From positions 1 to 9,248 of the forward strand of contig JAKOZM010000284.1 in the NCBI GenBank assembly GCA_029779995.1: DNA of 9,248 nt, written 5' to 3'. Position 1 is the first letter of the stretch, and each line of letters begins with the position of its first letter. A program made the position numbers and the translations under genes. Shown here piece by piece: positions 6,497 through 9,248 of this stretch. Below the pieces are notes generated by a model. That model ran no database searches. It was not told where the DNA came from and saw only the letters and a program-made list of their open reading frames with translations. This DNA comes from Actinomycetes bacterium (GTDB lineage Bacteria; Actinomycetota; Actinomycetes; S36-B12; UBA10799).

Positions 6497-6510
6497 GCTG
6501 GGTACCCAGC
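6497..6510. repeat. 14-base perfect palindrome
   Basis: GCTGGGTACCCAGC is identical on both strands with no spacer. It lies mid-way between glnD and ffh, about 265 bases upstream of the ffh start. It could be a dimeric regulator's operator, but no second copy was noticed and its role is unknown. Confidence 0.4.
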
Positions 6511-6664
6511 CGTCCGTCTCGTGCCCCGGCGTGCGGCGGATGGCAGCCCGACCTGACGCCGACCACCAGGGCTTGAGGACTCCACCCCCACGGCGCCTCG
6601 GTTGGGCGTGTCGCAGCGGAAGCTCCACGAACCACGGCAGACGGACGCCCGCGTTAGCGCCGCG

Positions 6665-8986
6665 TCAGTCGGCCACGACCGCCCGCACGGCCGCCAGGGC
6701 CGCCTGCGCCCGACTCCCGGAAAGCTGCCCACCGCTGCCGTCGGTCAGGAAGAACACGTCGACCACCTCGGAGCCCAGCGTGGAAACCTTGGCCCCATCG
6801 ACGTTGAATCCAGCCGATGCCAGCGTGGAGGTCACCCAGTACAGCAGTCCAGCTCGGTCATGGGCACGGACCTCGATGAGTGTTGCGCGACTGGAGCCGT
6901 CGGGGATCAGCGCGACGATCGGTTCCGGACGCTGGTCATCAGCGCCGTGGTAAGCGCGCTCCCGATCGCTGAGCCGACGAGCCAGGTCGAGCTCACCAGC
7001 GATGGCACGGCGCATGTCTGCGGCCAGCGAGTCCGCGCGCGGCGGCTCCCCGAACTGGGTCTGAGCGCTCCAGCGGATCACCGCCCGACCATCACGGGTG
7101 CGGCTGGCGGCATCCCGCACGCTGAGGCGGTTGACGGCCAACGCCCCCGCACACCGGCTGAGCAGGCCGATGGAGTCGTTGGCGGCCACCGTCACCGTGA
7201 CCTCCGTGTCACCGCTGGGTTCCACGAGCACTTCGACGTCCCCTGCCTGCCAGAGATGGTCCGGAACTCCGTCGAGCGCGGGTTCGATGACCACCTCGTC
7301 GCCGGCGAGGGCGGCCCCGGTGCGCCGAACCAACAGGTCGACCAGGTTCTCCTTCCACGGGCTCCAGGCCGCCGGACCGGTCGCGGCCGCATCGGACACC
7401 GTCAGCCAGTGCAGGACGTCCAGGATCTCTTGGGTCCGTACCGCCCGGGCGACGCTGTCGATCACAGCGGGGTCGTCGATGTCCTTGCGGGTGGCGACGT
7501 CGGGCAACAACAGGTGGTAGCGCACCAGATCCATCAGAACCGCTGTATCGGCGGCATCGAAACCCAGGTGCGGGCCCAGGTCCGCCACGATGCGCACACC
7601 GACGTCCGTATGGTCTCCACCTCGCCCCTTGCCGATGTCGTGCAGCAGACTGCCGATCAGCAGCAGGTCCGGTCGGGTGACTTTGCGCGTGTGGTGCGAG
7701 GCAGCCACGGCGGTCTCCACCAGGTGCCGGTCCACGGTGAACCGGTGCACGGGATTACGTTGCGGAGCCGATCGCACGACCTCCCAGCCCGGGATCAGCC
7801 GGGCGATGAGATTGGCCTGGTCCAAGGACTCCCACACCGGCACGGTGGCCCGGCCGGCGCCCAACAGACTGACGAGGTTCTCCCGGGCCTGCCGCGGCCA
7901 AGGCACCGGCAGCGGGGCCGACTCCTGGGCCAAGCGGTCGACCGTGTGCACCGACAGGCGCAGACCCGCCTGGGCGGCAGCGGCTGCGGCCCGCAACACC
8001 AAGACCGGGTCGCGGTCGGGGCGGGCTTCGGCGGCCAGCACGACCTCGGAGTCCTGGACCACCACACCCTCGGCCAGCGGGGTGCGGTCGCTGTTACGGC
8101 GGATCTTGCGCAGCCGGGGGATCGACTTGCGCGTGATCTGGCGGCGCACCCGGTTCCAGGCCACCGAACTCACGAATGCGATGGTCCGCCCGGCGCCGCA
8201 CACCGAGCGCAGGAGCTCGTCCTCGTCGGTGTAGTCCAGCAGCCGGGCGACCGACGGTTGCTCCTGCTGGGTGAGACGATCGGTCGCCCTGCCCGTGCTC
8301 ATGTGCAGGGCGTCACGGGCATCGAGCAATGTCAGTTTGGCCGCCGCCAGCGAACTCTGGGGCGGACTGATGATCCAGCTTGCGGCCAGGGCTCGCATCA
8401 CTACCAGATCACGAAGGCCCCCGTAGGACTCCTTGAGATCGGGCTCCAGTAGGTAGGGCAGTTCGCCGTGCGCCTCCTTGCGCTCCTCCACACCCGCACG
8501 CAGCTCATCCAGACGCTGCTTGGCCATGGCCCGCCAGTCGCCCAACACGCTGGAACGGGTCTCAACCGTAAGGCGCTCGTCACCGGCGACGGTGCGGGCG
8601 TCGAGCAGCCCCAACACCACGCGCAAGTCCTGCCCGGCGAGCCGACGGGCCTGCGCGGGCGTGCGCACGCTGTGGTCAAGGCGCAGGCCGGAGTCCCAGA
8701 TGGGGTACCAGATCTTGTCAGCCACAGCAGCCACCTCGCCGGCCGCCACCGATGACGGGTGGAGCAGCAGCACATCGATGTCGCTGGCTGGGGCCATCTC
8801 GCCACGGCCGTAGCCGCCGACCGCGACCAGGGTGCAGCCCAACGCTTTGGCCCCGGAAGCGTGAAACAAGTCGGTGAGCCAGTCGTCGGTCAGGCCGGTC
8901 AAGGCATGTCGCCGGGCCGGGCCGAAGCCGGGGCGGTTGATGAGGTCTTCACGCGCCCCCAGGAAGTCGTTGGCCAACAGACTCAC
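6665..8986 (-). CDS. glnD: PII nucleotidyltransferase / PII-removing enzyme GlnD
   Basis: GlnD, 773 residues, the bifunctional nitrogen sensor that adds a nucleotide to PII when glutamine is low and removes it when glutamine is high. In studied actinobacteria (Streptomyces, Corynebacterium) the modification is adenylylation. The nucleotidyltransferase motif GGYGRGEMAPASDIDVLLL (57-75) has metal-binding Asp69 and Asp71. The HD hydrolase domain has His421, LLHDIGKG (447-454) and His459. Two ACT domains end the protein (about 593-668 and 700-773), the last with VRAHDRAGLLYWVTSTLASAG, matching the glutamine-sensing region. Although the frame is open to 9052, GTG 8986 is chosen: GAGGAGGA ends just upstream at ideal spacing, while the longer form would translate the intergenic hairpin. 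It follows glnB by 86 bases. All catalytic residues appear intact. Confidence 0.96.
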   Translation of the reverse strand: MSLLANDFLGAREDLINRPGFGPARRHALTGLTDDWLTDLFHASGAKALGCTLVAVGGYGRGEMAPASDIDVLLLHPSSVAAGEVAAVADKIWYPIWDSGLRLDHSVRTPAQARRLAGQDLRVVLGLLDARTVAGDERLTVETRSSVLGDWRAMAKQRLDELRAGVEERKEAHGELPYLLEPDLKESYGGLRDLVVMRALAASWIISPPQSSLAAAKLTLLDARDALHMSTGRATDRLTQQEQPSVARLLDYTDEDELLRSVCGAGRTIAFVSSVAWNRVRRQITRKSIPRLRKIRRNSDRTPLAEGVVVQDSEVVLAAEARPDRDPVLVLRAAAAAAQAGLRLSVHTVDRLAQESAPLPVPWPRQARENLVSLLGAGRATVPVWESLDQANLIARLIPGWEVVRSAPQRNPVHRFTVDRHLVETAVAASHHTRKVTRPDLLLIGSLLHDIGKGRGGDHTDVGVRIVADLGPHLGFDAADTAVLMDLVRYHLLLPDVATRKDIDDPAVIDSVARAVRTQEILDVLHWLTVSDAAATGPAAWSPWKENLVDLLVRRTGAALAGDEVVIEPALDGVPDHLWQAGDVEVLVEPSGDTEVTVTVAANDSIGLLSRCAGALAVNRLSVRDAASRTRDGRAVIRWSAQTQFGEPPRADSLAADMRRAIAGELDLARRLSDRERAYHGADDQRPEPIVALIPDGSSRATLIEVRAHDRAGLLYWVTSTLASAGFNVDGAKVSTLGSEVVDVFFLTDGSGGQLSGSRAQAALAAVRAVVAD

Positions 8987-9017
8987 CGGTGTTCCTCCTC
9001 GTCGTTTGTGGACAGCC

Positions 9018-9052
9018 GTGGCGGCGGCCCTCCTGTGCTGGGCCGCTGCCAC
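9018..9052 (-). promoter_or_regulatory. glnB-glnD intergenic hairpin
   Basis: Arms 9018-9030 and 9040-9052 are 13 bases long and pair except at one position, with a 9-base loop. The stem is very GC-rich and would be stable. It has no T-tract on either side, so it is not a standard intrinsic terminator. Position suggests a role in setting the glnD level relative to glnB, by attenuation, mRNA processing or protection of the upstream message; that is inference. Confidence 0.5.
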
Positions 9053-9072
9053 GTCTGGTTCTTGTTCTCGGG

Positions 9073-9248
<176 letters not shown>

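Larger units (their letters stand above)
6232..6664. other. glnD-ffh intergenic region, no supported gene
   Basis: These 433 bases hold no gene I can support on either strand. Visible elements are a -10-like TACCCT just upstream of ffh, a perfect 14-base palindrome at 6497-6510 and a short AT-richer patch (TACAAAAT on the minus strand, 6452-6445) that could be another promoter. A 46-codon plus-strand frame (6416-6556) is discussed under rejected items. No T-tract terminator follows glnD. Confidence 0.6.

Noticed and set aside
6416..6556. 46-codon plus-strand frame in the glnD-ffh gap with a Cys-x2-Cys and a third Cys
   Set aside because: The three cysteines and an upstream GAGGAA made it worth a look, but the spacing to the ATG is long, third codon positions are clearly less GC-rich than in the real genes, it is the only plus-strand candidate in the window and it matches no family I know. 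A conserved small protein in relatives would revive it.
6232..6664. Small SRP RNA (ffs) or tRNA gene beside ffh
   Set aside because: I see no SRP RNA GNAR-tetraloop domain and no tRNA T-loop (GGTTCRANYCC) pattern with an acceptor stem on either strand.
6602..8452. 616-codon plus-strand open frame opposite glnD
   Set aside because: It is a shadow of glnD. GC-rich third positions suppress stop codons on the opposite strand; the translated product shows no recognisable domain, while the minus strand gives a complete GlnD.
8987..9052. Longer glnD start at 9052
   Set aside because: The extra 22 codons would translate the intergenic hairpin and the purine-rich ribosome binding site; GTG 8986 has ideal spacing from GAGGAGGA.

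Overview
The window is a compact, GC-rich chromosomal segment in which every gene I can support lies on the minus strand. The gene order, GC-rich third codon positions, GTG starts, the Ala/Glu-rich tail on ribosomal protein S16 and the DUF2469 gene beside rnhB all point to an actinobacterium. In transcription order (right to left) it reads glnB (3' part) - glnD - ffh - rpsP - khpA - rimM - trmD - [repeat array] - rplS - lepB - rnhB - DUF2469 gene (5' part). From memory this is the same backbone as in Mycobacterium tuberculosis, except that no gene lies here between trmD and rplS.

Three functional blocks follow one another. Positions 9248-6665 hold nitrogen sensing: the PII signal protein and GlnD, the enzyme that modifies and de-modifies it. 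Positions 6231-4711 encode Ffh, the protein part of the signal recognition particle. Positions 4552-2626 are a tight translation operon (S16, KH RNA-binding protein, 16S maturation factor RimM, tRNA m1G37 methyltransferase TrmD) whose genes overlap by 8, 4 and 11 bases. After about 720 bases without a gene, positions 1902-1 encode L19, signal peptidase I, RNase HII and a DUF2469 protein, with 4-base stop/start overlaps at rplS/lepB and rnhB/DUF2469.

The genes themselves are ordinary and intact; I see no mobile element, CRISPR array, tRNA, rRNA or defence system. The unusual material is between genes. Four complete tandem copies and one partial copy of an 82-83-base repeat lie between trmD and rplS (2183-2538), each with a constant 39-base potential hairpin. 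A nine-base motif, TGGCACACT, sits 113-120 bases upstream of both rpsP and rplS. A hairpin abuts the rplS ribosome binding site, and a long GC-rich hairpin lies between glnB and glnD. rimM appears to start at a rare CTG codon that overlaps the khpA stop. No new multi-gene system is visible; the repeat array is the best candidate for something undescribed.
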